DNA from: Arthrobacter sp. ov118
GTDB taxonomy: Bacteria > Actinomycetota > Actinomycetes > Actinomycetales > Micrococcaceae
Length of the DNA: 64,000 nucleotides
Direction: 5' to 3'
Assembly: GCF_900116495.1 (NCBI RefSeq)
Contig: NZ_FPAY01000009.1
Location: forward strand, 1-64,000
Shown here: in pieces, positions 18,777 to 29,080 of the stretch
How the letters are laid out: each line of letters begins with the position of its first letter
Position numbering within the stretch: position 1 is the stretch's first letter
Made by a program: the position numbers and the translations under genes
The notes under the pieces: model-generated
Told to the model about the DNA's origin: nothing
The model's database searches: none
What the model saw: the letters and a program-made list of their open reading frames with translations, nothing else

Positions 18777-19415
18777 TTAGATCGTGACCGCTCCGGTGGC
18801 GGTCTCGAAGGTGACGGAGAGGATTCCAGGCGTGCCGTGCGGCGCGATCCAGTGCACGGCGACGTCGTCCAGCGGTTTCTCCACGGGCTCGCCCAGCCAT
18901 TCCGTCACGCGCTCGGCCGAGCCGGCAATGGTCAGTGCAGACATCTTGACCTCGCTCGGGTAGGCGTTGGAGGGGTGAAGCTCCGGGTCGCCTTCCCACT
19001 TGAGCATGTACGGCACCTGGGGGTCGGCGATGAGCCCCAGGATCCCGATCTGCTTCCAGACCAGTTCGCGGCCGTCAGGGAACTTCCGGTTGCCGTTCAC
19101 GGCCAAACGGCCAAGCCGATCCTCGAAGGGGGCGAGGTCGTCAACTTCGACGCACCAGCCCATCCAGCCGCCGCCGGCTTCCGAGCGTGCCCGGACAGCC
19201 TGGCCGAAGGGCGCCTTGTCCGACGCCGGGTGGTTCAGGACCTCGACGACTTCCAGGTACTTATGTCCCGCGAGCGGGATAATCATGTTGCGGGTCCCGA
19301 AACGGGGGTGGACTCCACCCTTCACGGCTTCGACGCCGAGGGCGGATGCAATACGTTCAGTGGTGGCTGCCAAGCCATCGTGTTCACAGGCGTAAGAGAC
19401 GTGATCCATGCGCAT
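18777..19415 (-). CDS. VOC/glyoxalase-like domain protein
   Basis: The 212-residue protein begins MRMDHVSYACEHDGLAATTE, a typical first strand-helix of a vicinal-oxygen-chelate (Glyoxalase_3-like) fold; MGWCVEVDDLAPFEDRLGRL marks the second module. Members bind metal and small carbonyl or aromatic substrates, or serve as binding proteins. The substrate is unknown. It ends next to a long hairpin and is divergent from the metY riboswitch region. Confidence 0.8.
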   Translation of the reverse strand: MRMDHVSYACEHDGLAATTERIASALGVEAVKGGVHPRFGTRNMIIPLAGHKYLEVVEVLNHPASDKAPFGQAVRARSEAGGGWMGWCVEVDDLAPFEDRLGRLAVNGNRKFPDGRELVWKQIGILGLIADPQVPYMLKWEGDPELHPSNAYPSEVKMSALTIAGSAERVTEWLGEPVEKPLDDVAVHWIAPHGTPGILSVTFETATGAVTI

Positions 19416-19643
19416 GACCTCATCTTGGCATTTTGTGATGGACCTCTCAGCTTAGGCTCGCCTTCCCAACGTGGGATGTCCGGGCGGCGCCGTCGGCCCA
19501 GGTGGCCAAAGCCGCGCCAGTCCGCGGATTTGCGGCCCGGCATCCCAAGTGCAGACGCCGCCGCGGAGGGGGAGAAGGCCGTCATCTTCATCTTTGTCAC
19601 AAACCTATTCACCGACCTGCCGCCGTTCCTACACTGATAGCCA

Positions 19644-19756
19644 AGGTCATGAGTGCCAGCGCACAGCCCCGGCTTGCTGGCCGGCAACCCTCGTATCGCG
19701 GTGGGGTGCCCCGGGTGAAGACCCGGCCGTCCGGCGTCCGCCGGAGGGCAAGCGCG
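19644..19756 (+). ncRNA. SAM-IV-type riboswitch upstream of metY
   Basis: The segment has the conserved SAM-IV string GGTCATGAGTGCCAGCG, CCCCGGCTTGCTGGCCGGCA, GGGGTGCCCCGGGTGAAGAC and GGGCAAGCGCG in order. The copy before metX shares it almost completely. SAM-IV RNAs bind S-adenosylmethionine and turn off sulfur-amino-acid genes in Actinomycetales. A -10-like TACACT lies at 19630-19635, just before the aptamer. A hairpin at 19769-19790 (GTCCGGGCC paired to GGCCCCGGAC) between aptamer and start codon may be the expression platform. Confidence 0.9.
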
Positions 19757-19821
19757 GCGCCTGCGCCGGTCCGGGCCGATGGCCCCGGACGGTGCTGTGC
19801 CCAGTTCCTTGAGGAGCGTTC

Positions 19822-21138
19822 ATGTCCACTGCCTGGTCCTTTGAAACCCGCCAGATCCACGCCGGCCAGGAGGCGGACTCCGCCACGGGCGCGCGGTCCC
19901 TCCCGATCTACCAGACGACGTCGTTCGTCTTCCCCAGCGCCGAGAGCGCCGCGAACCGCTTCGCGCTCGCCGAAATCGCCCCGATCTACACCCGGATCGG
20001 CAACCCCACCCAGGACGCCGTGGAACAACGCGTGGCCAGTCTGGAAGGTGGTCTCGCGGCCCTGCTGCTCAGCTCCGGCCAGGCCGCCGAGACCTTCGCG
20101 ATCCTCAACGTCGCCGAAGCCGGGGACCACGTGGTGGCCAGCCCGAGTCTCTACGGCGGAACCTACAACCTGCTCGCCCACACGCTGAAGAAGTTCGGCA
20201 TCTCCGTAACGTTCGTCGCGGACCCCGACAACCTGGACCAGTGGCGGGACGCCGTCCAGCCGAACACCAAACTGTTCTTCAGCGAAGTGGTCTCCAACCC
20301 GCGGCAGGACGTGCTGGACATCGAAGGCGTCTCCGAGGTGGCCCACGAGGCCGGTGTGCCGCTGATCGTTGACAACACACTCTCCACCCCCTACCTGATC
20401 CGTCCCATCGAATGGGGCGCAGACATTGTGGTCCATTCCGCCACCAAGTACCTCGGCGGACACGGCGCGGCGATCGCCGGTGTGATCGTCGATTCCGGCA
20501 ACTTCGACTTTGGCAAGGACCCTGACCGGTTCCCCGGTTTCAACACCCCGGACCCCACCTACAACGGCCTGGTCTACGCCCGGGACCTCGGCGCGGACGG
20601 TGCGCTGGGCGCCAACCTCTCCTACATCCTCAAGGCCCGGGTCCAGCTCCTGCGCGACCTCGGCTCGGCCGTGTCCCCGTTCAATGCCTTCCTCATCGCC
20701 CAGGGCATCGAGACGCTGAGCCTGCGGGTCGAGCGCCATGTGGCCAACGCCACCAAGGTTGCGCAGTGGCTCGAGGAACGGGACGACGTCGAATCGGTCG
20801 CCTACACCGGGCTGCCGTCCAGTCCCTGGTACGAGCGTGGCCGCAAATACGGCCCGCGGGGAACCGGCGCCGTCGTCGGGTTCAACATCGCCGGCGGAGC
20901 CGAGGCGGGCAAGCGGTTTGTCGATGCCCTCGAGCTGCACTCGCACGTCGCCAACATCGGTGACGTCCGATCCCTGGTGATCCACCCGGCGTCGACCACC
21001 CACAGCCAGCTCTCGGCTGCTCAGCAGGCCGTGGCCGGTGTGACCCCGGGGCTGGTGCGGCTCTCCGTCGGCCTGGAACACATCGACGACATCCTCGCGG
21101 ACCTCGACGCCGGATTCCGGGCGGCCAAGGGCGCGTAG
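19822..21138 (+). CDS. metY: O-acetylhomoserine sulfhydrylase (MetY-type)
   Basis: The 438-residue PLP enzyme is of the Cys/Met metabolism family. PLP-binding features are SSGQAAETFAI, DNTLSTPYLIRP and the lysine in VVHSATKYLGGHGAAIAG. It makes homocysteine from O-acetylhomoserine and sulfide. The length of about 430 and the FGKDPDRFPGFN insertion favour MetY over cystathionine gamma-synthase. The start follows GAGGAGCG. Expression is probably controlled by the SAM-IV riboswitch upstream; metX, which makes its substrate, follows with its own riboswitch. Confidence 0.95.
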   Translation: MSTAWSFETRQIHAGQEADSATGARSLPIYQTTSFVFPSAESAANRFALAEIAPIYTRIGNPTQDAVEQRVASLEGGLAALLLSSGQAAETFAILNVAEAGDHVVASPSLYGGTYNLLAHTLKKFGISVTFVADPDNLDQWRDAVQPNTKLFFSEVVSNPRQDVLDIEGVSEVAHEAGVPLIVDNTLSTPYLIRPIEWGADIVVHSATKYLGGHGAAIAGVIVDSGNFDFGKDPDRFPGFNTPDPTYNGLVYARDLGADGALGANLSYILKARVQLLRDLGSAVSPFNAFLIAQGIETLSLRVERHVANATKVAQWLEERDDVESVAYTGLPSSPWYERGRKYGPRGTGAVVGFNIAGGAEAGKRFVDALELHSHVANIGDVRSLVIHPASTTHSQLSAAQQAVAGVTPGLVRLSVGLEHIDDILADLDAGFRAAKGA

Positions 21139-21187
21139 CCGGGCGCGGGGCGGAGCCGCGGAATTCGCTGAGTTCGCCGGAACCCGT

Positions 21188-21236
21188 CGAGTTCGCCGGT
21201 GCCTTCCGGCGTTTTCGGAGGCTTCCGGCGAACTCG
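21188..21236 (+). terminator. Hairpin after metY
   Basis: CGAGTTCGCCGG and its near-complement CCGGCGAACTCG form arms of about 16 bases around an inner TTCCGGCG/GGAGGC region. It lies 50 bases after the metY stop and before the second riboswitch, so it probably ends the metY transcript. Confidence 0.55.
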
Positions 21237-21326
21237 GCGAGGCGGGTGCAGGTGCCGGCCGCCGGGCTGTCACACGGAAGTCACAATCTTGGTCTTTTCC
21301 GCACCCTCTTTCGTACACTCGTACAA

Positions 21327-21440
21327 AGGTCATGAGTGCCAGCGACAGCCCCGGCTTGCTGGCCGGCAACCCTCCTTTTGCGGCGGGGTGCCCCGGGTGA
21401 AGACCTGGCCTGCCGGTCTGCTGACGGCGGGCAAGCGCGA
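21327..21440 (+). ncRNA. SAM-IV-type riboswitch upstream of metX
   Basis: It has the same ordered SAM-IV core as the copy at 19644. A -10-like TACACT (21314-21319) precedes it at nearly the same distance. The aptamer ends only about 15 bases before the metX ATG, so control here is likely at translation initiation, with the ribosome site (TTAGG) beside the last pseudoknot strand. Confidence 0.9.
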
Positions 21441-21454
21441 AGTTAGGTCCTCAT

Positions 21455-22597
21455 ATGACGATTGCCCTCACCCGCACGGGTGTTCCCCAAATCAAACCGT
21501 CCCGCAACCGCGCGCCGGACGGAATCGTCCAGTACGTTCGGATCGGCGATCTGCAGCTTGAATCCGGTGCCACATTGCCGGACGTGGTCCTCGCTTTCGA
21601 GACGTGGGGGACACTGAACGCCGACGCCTCCAACGCCGTCCTGATTGAGCATGCGCTGACGGGCGACACCCACGTGACCCGCGGTGCCAGCGAGGAACCC
21701 GGCTGGTGGGAACAGCTGGCAGGTCCCGGCGCCCCGGTGGACACCGACAAGTACTTCGTCGTGTCGATCAACATCCTGGGCGGCTGCTCGGGCTCCACGG
21801 GCCCCTCCTCGCCGGCCCCGGACGGGCGGCCGTGGGGATCGAGGTTCCCCCTCGTCACACTGCGGGACACCACCGCGGCCGAGGCACGGGCGGCCGATGC
21901 CCTGGGCGTCGATTGCTGGTACGCCGTGTTGGGCGGCTCGCTGGGAGGTGCCCGCGCCCTGGAATGGGCCCTTACGTACCCCGAACGGGTCCGGCGCTGC
22001 GCCGTGATTTCCGTCGGGGCGAGCAGCACCGCCGAACAGATTGCCTTCGCGCAGGCCCAGACCCTGGCCATCCGCCAGGACCCGCACTACAACGGCGGGG
22101 ACTACTACGGCGGTCCGGAGCCCGAGTCGGGACTCGCGCTCGCGCGCCGCATCGCACACATCACGTACCGCTCCGCGGCCGAGCTCGAGGGCCGGTTCGG
22201 TCGGAACGCCCAAGGGTCCGAGGCGCCGCTGGCCGCCGGACCGCTGGCCGGCCGCGGCCGTTATCAGGTGGAAAGCTACTTGGACCACCAGGGCAACAAA
22301 CTCGCCCGGCGTTTCGATGCCAACAGCTACATCGCTATTACCGAAGCGCTCATGAGCCACGACGTCTGCCGCGGGCGCGGAAGCCTGCGGGAGTCCCTGT
22401 CCGGTGCCACAGCCGAGTTCCTGGTGGCGGCCGTTGACTCGGACCGCCTGTACTTCCCGGCCCAGTCCCGTGCGCTCGCCGAGGCGCTTCCCGGCGGCCC
22501 GGATCTGCACATCATCGAGGCGCCGATCGGCCACGATGGCTTCCTGACCGAGATCGGCCAGCTCAGCAGCCAGTTGCGGGAATCCTTCTTCGGCTAG
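21455..22597 (+). CDS. metX: Homoserine O-acetyltransferase
   Basis: The 380-residue protein is of the alpha/beta-hydrolase fold. The nucleophilic serine is in GGSLGGARALEW, the catalytic Asp is near AAVDSDRLYFP and the His is in IGHDGFLTE. It acetylates L-homoserine with acetyl-CoA, giving the substrate of MetY. It starts immediately behind a SAM-IV riboswitch. The neighbouring metY completes a sulfur-assimilation pair with separate but parallel SAM control. Confidence 0.96.
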   Translation: MTIALTRTGVPQIKPSRNRAPDGIVQYVRIGDLQLESGATLPDVVLAFETWGTLNADASNAVLIEHALTGDTHVTRGASEEPGWWEQLAGPGAPVDTDKYFVVSINILGGCSGSTGPSSPAPDGRPWGSRFPLVTLRDTTAAEARAADALGVDCWYAVLGGSLGGARALEWALTYPERVRRCAVISVGASSTAEQIAFAQAQTLAIRQDPHYNGGDYYGGPEPESGLALARRIAHITYRSAAELEGRFGRNAQGSEAPLAAGPLAGRGRYQVESYLDHQGNKLARRFDANSYIAITEALMSHDVCRGRGSLRESLSGATAEFLVAAVDSDRLYFPAQSRALAEALPGGPDLHIIEAPIGHDGFLTEIGQLSSQLRESFFG

Positions 22598-22737
22598 GCG
22601 CGGTGCGGCACGTGTGCATTTTTGCAGACAGGCTCTGCGGTAATGGCCGTTGAGACTCCGGGCGGGAGCGGTCATACTCGTGGGTAACGACGCCATGTGC
22701 TAAAAATCACACGCGTCCTGAGCCCAATGGTCCACAG

Positions 22738-22755
22738 GGTGTCGATGACGACACC
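22738..22755 (+). promoter_or_regulatory. Small hairpin before the transporter ribosome site
   Basis: GGTGTCG and CGACACC pair around a four-base loop and end just before GAAGGAGT, the ribosome site of the gene at 22768. It might modulate translation; this is only positional inference. Confidence 0.3.
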
Positions 22756-22767
22756 GAAGGAGTCACA

Positions 22768-24150
22768 ATGAGTACGGAAAACGCCGCCGCGAGGGGCGAA
22801 GAAACGGTCGACGTTAAAGCGTCCGGCCTAAAGAAGGTAGTGGCCGCCTCAATGGCCGGGACCGTGGTGGAGTGGTATGAGTTTTTCCTCTACGCCTCCG
22901 CCGCCACCCTTGTATTCGGCAAGTTGTTCTTCCCGAATACGGGTTCGGAACTTGACGGCATCCTTGCCGCTTTCCTCACCTACGCGGTCGGCTTCATTGC
23001 CCGCCCCATCGGGGGCATCGTCTTCGGCCACTTCGGGGACAAGTTCGGCCGCAAGCAGCTGCTGCAGCTGAGCATCATCCTGGTCGGAGTTGCCACTTTC
23101 GCGATGGGCTGCCTCCCGACCTTCCAGCAGATCGGCTACTGGGCTCCGGCCCTGCTGGTCCTCCTGCGCTTCGTGCAGGGCTTCGCCGTCGGCGGTGAAT
23201 GGGGCGGCGCAGTCCTACTCGTCGCCGAGCACAGCCCGAACAAGTCCCGCGGCTTCTGGTCCAGCTGGCCGCAGTCCGCTGTCCCGATGGGCAACCTGCT
23301 CGCCACCGCCGTGCTGTTCATCCTGTCCTCGGTGTTGTCGTCCGCTGACTTCCTGAGCTGGGGCTGGCGCGTGGCATTCTGGCTCTCCGCCGTGATCGTG
23401 CTCATCGGTTACTACATCCGCACCAAGGTCCAGGACGCCCCCATCTTCCTGGAGGCCCGCAAGGAGGTCGAGTCCGGCCACAAGGGCTACGGCGTCGCCG
23501 AGGTTTTCCGCCGCTACCCGCGCGGTGTCTTCACCGCCATGGGTCTGCGCTTTGCGGAAAACATCCTCTACTACCTTGTTGTGACCTTCTCCATCACCTA
23601 CCTGAAGGTCATAGTCCAGACGGACACCTCGCGGATCCTGCTCCTGCTGCTCGTGGCGCACCTGATCCACTTCGCAGTGATCCCGATGGTCGGCAAGCTC
23701 TCCGACAACGTCGGCCGCAAACCGGTCTACATGGCCGGCGCTGTCCTCGGCGGCACCTGGGGCTTCTTCGCCTTCCCGATGATGGACACCAAGAACGATC
23801 TCATCATCCTCGCGGCGATCACCATCGGCCTGCTGTTCCACGCCCTGATGTATGCCGGCCAGCCGGCGCTCATGGCCGAGATGTTCCCGACCCGGATGCG
23901 CTACTCCGGTGTCTCCCTGGGCTACCAGGTGACCTCGATCGTGGCCGGCTCGCTGGCTCCGATCATCGCCGTTGCCCTGCTGAGCCAGTACAAGTCCTCC
24001 GTGCCGGTGGCGGTTTACCTCCTCGGCGCCTGCGTGGTCACGGTGGTGGCTGTGATCTTCCTCAAGGAAACCCGCGGGATCTCGCTGCGCGACGTCGATG
24101 CTGCCGACGCCCGCGGCACCGCGGATCTCCTCGCCGCCTCCAAGAAGTAG
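22768..24150 (+). CDS. MFS transporter, metabolite:H+ symporter (MHS) type
   Basis: The 460-residue protein has 12 helices. Signature motifs of the MHS group are VVEWYEFFLYASAATLVF near the N-terminus, GHFGDKFGRKQLL (loop 2-3) and RFVQGFAVGGEWGGAVLLVAE (helix 5 region). Relatives (ShiA, ProP, KgtP) carry organic acids or osmolytes with protons. The substrate is not readable. ATG at 22768 follows GAAGGAGT. The gene faces a LysR gene that in turn is divergent from mmsB-mmsA, so it may import a compound degraded by that pathway (inference). Confidence 0.9.
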   Translation: MSTENAAARGEETVDVKASGLKKVVAASMAGTVVEWYEFFLYASAATLVFGKLFFPNTGSELDGILAAFLTYAVGFIARPIGGIVFGHFGDKFGRKQLLQLSIILVGVATFAMGCLPTFQQIGYWAPALLVLLRFVQGFAVGGEWGGAVLLVAEHSPNKSRGFWSSWPQSAVPMGNLLATAVLFILSSVLSSADFLSWGWRVAFWLSAVIVLIGYYIRTKVQDAPIFLEARKEVESGHKGYGVAEVFRRYPRGVFTAMGLRFAENILYYLVVTFSITYLKVIVQTDTSRILLLLLVAHLIHFAVIPMVGKLSDNVGRKPVYMAGAVLGGTWGFFAFPMMDTKNDLIILAAITIGLLFHALMYAGQPALMAEMFPTRMRYSGVSLGYQVTSIVAGSLAPIIAVALLSQYKSSVPVAVYLLGACVVTVVAVIFLKETRGISLRDVDAADARGTADLLAASKK

Positions 24151-24172
24151 GCAAGAAGTAAAGTCGAATCCT

Positions 24173-24224
24173 CAACGGCAACAGCCCGGGTCCCCGCAGT
24201 GCGGGACCCGGGCTGTTGCCGTTG
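24173..24224. terminator. Strong bidirectional terminator hairpin
   Basis: Arms starting CAACGGCAACAGCCCGGGTC pair along about 24 bases with one bulge around a short AGT loop. It lies between the convergent ends of the MHS transporter and the LysR gene. Confidence 0.8.
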
Positions 24225-24241
24225 GCGGGCCGGATGAGCCG

Positions 24242-25147
24242 TCAGCCCGCCAGGACGTCCTGCCGTTCCTTGACCTCCGTGCGGATCGCGCCCAGCACCG
24301 CCTGTACCGGTGCGGATCGCAGCGACTCCGCGCGGGCAACCGCCCAGATCGGGAGCTGGCGCTGGAAATCATCCGGCAGCACGGCAACGAAACCGGGCTT
24401 CCCGACAACCATGAAATTGGGTAGCAGCCCGATCCCGGCACCACGGCGCACGGCCTCGAGCTGGGCGAAGATGCTCGTGGCCTGGAAGCTGGACCGCGGC
24501 ACGGGCAGCCGGGTGGAACGATGGCCGAGTTCTGCCACCTGCAGGGCCGACTCCACATAGGACACAAACCCGTGCTGCCGGACGTCATCGAGCGTTGCCG
24601 GAAGCCCGCGCCCCTGCGCATATTCCGGGCTCGCGTACAGCCGCAGAAAGTAGTTGCTCAGGAAGATGGCTTCCGCGTGGGCGACCTCCAGGTTGCCGAC
24701 CACCACCTCGAGGTCCACTCCGGAGCGGTTTTGGCTGGCCTTGCGGGTGGCGCTGAGCAGCTCCACGTTGAGCAGCGGGCTGTCGCGCTGAAGCCGCACC
24801 AGGGCCGGCGCGAGGAACTCGGCACCGAACCCGTCTGGCGTGCTGATCCGGACCAGGCCGGAGAGCGCGTCGCCGTCCCGGGCAAGAGTGCCCGAGAGGG
24901 CGCCCAGGGTTCCTTCGATGGCCTCCGCCGCGGCGACGGCCTGGCTGCCGAGTTCGGTCAGTTCCCAGCCGTGCGGGCTCCTTTCCAGCGTCCGGCCGCC
25001 CAGCTGTTTGTCCAGGGCCAGGATCCGGCGGGAAATGGTGGTGTGCGTGGTGCCCAGCGTCTCCGCCACCGCATTGAACCGGCCCAGCCGCGCAACGGTC
25101 AGCAGGATCAGCAGGTCATCCGGGCTGGGAAGCCGCCGCAGGTCCAC
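24242..25147 (-). CDS. LysR-family regulator, divergent from mmsB-mmsA
   Basis: The 301-residue protein has an N-terminal winged helix (DDLLILLTVARLGRFNAVAE and LGTTHTTISRRILALDKQLG) and a periplasmic-binding-like effector domain. It is divergent from the 3-hydroxyisobutyrate dehydrogenase gene with 147 bases between start codons, in which TGTGCA-N4-TGCACA (25169-25184) is a good operator candidate. Control of mmsB-mmsA and perhaps the convergent transporter is inferred from arrangement. Confidence 0.9.
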   Translation of the reverse strand: MDLRRLPSPDDLLILLTVARLGRFNAVAETLGTTHTTISRRILALDKQLGGRTLERSPHGWELTELGSQAVAAAEAIEGTLGALSGTLARDGDALSGLVRISTPDGFGAEFLAPALVRLQRDSPLLNVELLSATRKASQNRSGVDLEVVVGNLEVAHAEAIFLSNYFLRLYASPEYAQGRGLPATLDDVRQHGFVSYVESALQVAELGHRSTRLPVPRSSFQATSIFAQLEAVRRGAGIGLLPNFMVVGKPGFVAVLPDDFQRQLPIWAVARAESLRSAPVQAVLGAIRTEVKERQDVLAG

Positions 25148-25168
25148 TAGAACTCCTCCGCTTCACCG

Positions 25169-25184
25169 TGTGCATCTGTGCACA
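25169..25184. promoter_or_regulatory. Candidate LysR operator (TGTGCA-N4-TGCACA)
   Basis: A perfect 6+6 palindrome containing a T-N11-A-like core, 21 bases upstream of the LysR start and 110 upstream of mmsB. This matches the usual position of an autoregulatory LysR site in a divergent promoter. Confidence 0.5.
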
Positions 25185-25294
25185 TGGCATCTTTAGTTTT
25201 TTACCTTGATTGCACTCTACCAGTGTGTGATCGTTGTCACTGAAGCCGGTCATGGGGCCGGCATATGCGCAAACCAAGCAAAGGAGCTTATGCC

Positions 25295-26197
25295 ATGGCA
25301 GTAATCGCCTGGATCGGACTGGGGAACATGGGCGGATCCATGTCGGTCAACCTCGCCAAGGCCGGACACGAGGTCCGCGGCTTCGACCTTAGCCCGGAGG
25401 CGGTCGCCGCCGCCGCGGCCGGGGGAGTCAAGCCCGCGGGCAGCATCGCCGAGGCCGTGGCCGGCGCGGACGTCGTCTTCACCATGCTTCCCAAGGGGGA
25501 GCACGCCCGCACCGTGTACCTTGGCGCGGACGGCGTCCTGGCCCACGCCGACACCCGGACGCTGCTGGTGGATTCCTCCACGATCGACATCGCCTCCGCC
25601 CAGGCCCTGCACGACGGCGCTGCTGCCGCGGGGTTCCGCTTCGTCGACGCCCCCGTCTCCGGCGGCATGAGCGGCGCGAAAGCAGCAACGCTGACCTTCA
25701 TGATCGGCGGTGAGGCCGGCGCCGTCGCCGAGGCCACGGAGTACATCCGTCCGATGGCCGCGAACATCATCCCGACCGGCGGACCCACCACCGGTCAGGC
25801 CGCCAAGATCTGCAACAACCTCATGCTCTTCATCAACCTGGCCTCGACAGCCGAGGGAGCCGTCCTGGCCGACCGCCTCGGACTGGACAAGCAGGTCTTC
25901 TGGGACATCGCCTCCGTCTCCTCCGGCGACAGCTGGGCCCTGCGCACTTGGTATCCCGTCCCCGGCGTCGTCCCGACCGCCGCCTCCAACAATGACTTTG
26001 CCCCGACGTTCACCACCGAGTTGGCGAACAAGGACATCGGGCTGGCCATTAGCGCGGCCCGCGATACGGGCACCCCGCTGGAAATCGGCGAGCATGTCCA
26101 GCAGCTGTTCCAGCGCCTCATCGACTCGGGCGAGTCCGGCAAGGACTGCTCGATGATCATCAAGCTTGTCGACGGCTCGCTCGAGTCCGCCAACTAG
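25295..26197 (+). CDS. mmsB: 3-hydroxyisobutyrate dehydrogenase
   Basis: The 300-residue protein is of the beta-hydroxyacid dehydrogenase family: NAD site IGLGNMGGSMSVNLAKAGH, substrate motif DAPVSGGMSGA and catalytic Lys in GQAAKICNN. It oxidises 3-hydroxyisobutyrate to methylmalonate semialdehyde in valine breakdown. ATG at 25295 follows AAGGAG; an upstream in-frame codon at 25265 is less likely. It is followed after 40 bases by mmsA, the next enzyme of the pathway. Confidence 0.93.
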   Translation: MAVIAWIGLGNMGGSMSVNLAKAGHEVRGFDLSPEAVAAAAAGGVKPAGSIAEAVAGADVVFTMLPKGEHARTVYLGADGVLAHADTRTLLVDSSTIDIASAQALHDGAAAAGFRFVDAPVSGGMSGAKAATLTFMIGGEAGAVAEATEYIRPMAANIIPTGGPTTGQAAKICNNLMLFINLASTAEGAVLADRLGLDKQVFWDIASVSSGDSWALRTWYPVPGVVPTAASNNDFAPTFTTELANKDIGLAISAARDTGTPLEIGEHVQQLFQRLIDSGESGKDCSMIIKLVDGSLESAN

Positions 26198-26237
26198 CCG
26201 CCCCTCACCGCCTGCACCACACGAAAGAGACCCACCC

Positions 26238-27722
<1,485 letters not shown>

Positions 27723-27756
27723 CCGGACGGCGCCACCGGCCAACGCGGCCAGCTAC

Positions 27757-27820
27757 CAACGCGGGGTCACTTCGCGCCCAATCCGGCACCGGAATTGGGC
27801 CGTAAGTGACCCCGCGTTGC
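27757..27820. repeat. Dispersed palindromic repeat, full copy
   Basis: The right arm is identical to the other three copies; the left arm differs in its inner part (CACTTCGCGCCC), as in the copy at 6248. The centre can form an extra CCGG-based stem. It lies between mmsA and the isochorismatase-like gene. Confidence 0.9.
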
Positions 27821-27876
27821 TTTGTGGCCGTGGGGTTAGAGTGGGCAGACAGGGACGCCAGGATCCGGGAGGAATT

Positions 27877-28437
27877 GTGACCACGCTCGCCAACCGCCCC
27901 AACACCGCGTTGCTCGTCGTCGACATGCAGGTCGCCGTCGTTGCGCAGGCCTATCGTCGGAACGGCGTCGTCGCGACCGTCGCCGCCCTCGTGGACAGGG
28001 CCCGGAACGCCGGTGTTGACGTCGTCTGGGTGCAGCACCAGGGCGAGGAACTCCCGCGCGGCAGCGACGGCTGGCAGTATGTGCCCGAGCTCGCACGCCG
28101 CGACGCCGAGCCGCTCGTGCCCAAAGAGTACAGCGACGCCTTCGAGGGCACCGACCTCGAGGCCGTGCTCGCCGATCGCGGCATCGGCCGGTTTTTCCTG
28201 GCCGGTGCGCAGACTGACGAGTGCATCCGCTCGACGCTCCACGGCGCGATCACCCGGGGCTACGACGTCACGCTGGTCGCAGATGCCCATACCACCGAGG
28301 ACCTTACAGATTTTGGCGCGCCGCCGCCCGAGCTCGTGGTGGCCCACACCAATTTGTACTGGCAGTACCACAAGGCGCCGGGACGGACGGCGGGAACGGT
28401 CAACGCGGCCGACGTCGACTTCGCTAGCCCTTCATGA
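27877..28437 (+). CDS. Isochorismatase-family cysteine hydrolase
   Basis: The 186-residue protein has the catalytic triad of the family: Asp in LLVVDMQVAV, Lys in PLVPKEYSDAF and Cys in GAQTDECIRSTLHGA. Members hydrolyse amides or vinyl ethers such as nicotinamide, N-carbamoyl compounds or isochorismate; the substrate is unclear. GTG at 27877 follows GGGAGGA. Its 3' end overlaps the 3' end of the convergent SHOCT gene by 14 bases. Confidence 0.9.
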   Translation: MTTLANRPNTALLVVDMQVAVVAQAYRRNGVVATVAALVDRARNAGVDVVWVQHQGEELPRGSDGWQYVPELARRDAEPLVPKEYSDAFEGTDLEAVLADRGIGRFFLAGAQTDECIRSTLHGAITRGYDVTLVADAHTTEDLTDFGAPPPELVVAHTNLYWQYHKAPGRTAGTVNAADVDFASPS

Positions 28438-28975
28438 TCTCCGCGCGCCGGGCCATGTAGTCCTCCATGGACAGCTTGCCGTCACTGTATTGCTGGTCGA
28501 GTTCGGCCAGCTTGCGTGCCCGGTAACCCTTCGGCGCCGACGGGTCCTGCGGCACCTGCGGCTGTGCCGTTTCCTGTCCTGTTCCTTGTCCTGTTCCTTG
28601 TCCCGTTCCGGGCTGCTGGGGATGCTGGTTGTTCAGGTACTCGGGGCTGTCCTCATAGGGAACGGGAGGCTGGTAGCCTGCCGGGCCCGGGTACTGCTGG
28701 CCGGGATATGGATCGTTCGGGAACGGCTGGTTGGGGAACCTGGGTCCGGGCTGCTTGGGAGCGCCCAGCTGGCCGAAGCCGCCAAAATAGTCCTGCTGCG
28801 TGTAGCCGTCCCGCGGCTGCTTGTTCTGGTTTCCGGAACTGTTCTGGTTTCCGGGGAACTGGCCGAACTGGCCGGGCGTGCCCTGGTTACGGCCCCGGAC
28901 GGACCTGCGGTAAAGGCGTACTGCCATTGGGATCACGAATGACAACACAATGATCCAGAAGAACATGCTGCTCAC
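28424..28975 (-). CDS. Membrane-anchored SHOCT-domain protein with Gln/Pro/Asn-rich linker
   Basis: The 183 residues divide into an N-terminal membrane helix (MFFWIIVLSFVIPMAV), a low-complexity linker rich in Gly, Gln, Pro and Asn (about 30-145, including GTGQGTGQGTGQ), and a C-terminal SHOCT-type helix pair (KLAELDQQYSDGKLSMEDYM). SHOCT segments are thought to mediate oligomerisation. No specific role is known. Its 3' end overlaps that of the isochorismatase-like gene. Confidence 0.8.
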   Translation of the reverse strand: MSSMFFWIIVLSFVIPMAVRLYRRSVRGRNQGTPGQFGQFPGNQNSSGNQNKQPRDGYTQQDYFGGFGQLGAPKQPGPRFPNQPFPNDPYPGQQYPGPAGYQPPVPYEDSPEYLNNQHPQQPGTGQGTGQGTGQETAQPQVPQDPSAPKGYRARKLAELDQQYSDGKLSMEDYMARRAEIMKG

Positions 28976-29080
28976 GGTAGGGGCCTTTCATCTGCCGGAC
29001 CGGGGAGTGTTCCTTCAGTTTAGGCCCCGCAGCTTCAGGACAGTGCAGGATCAGGGCACCGCAACTGTAAGAATGGTGCC

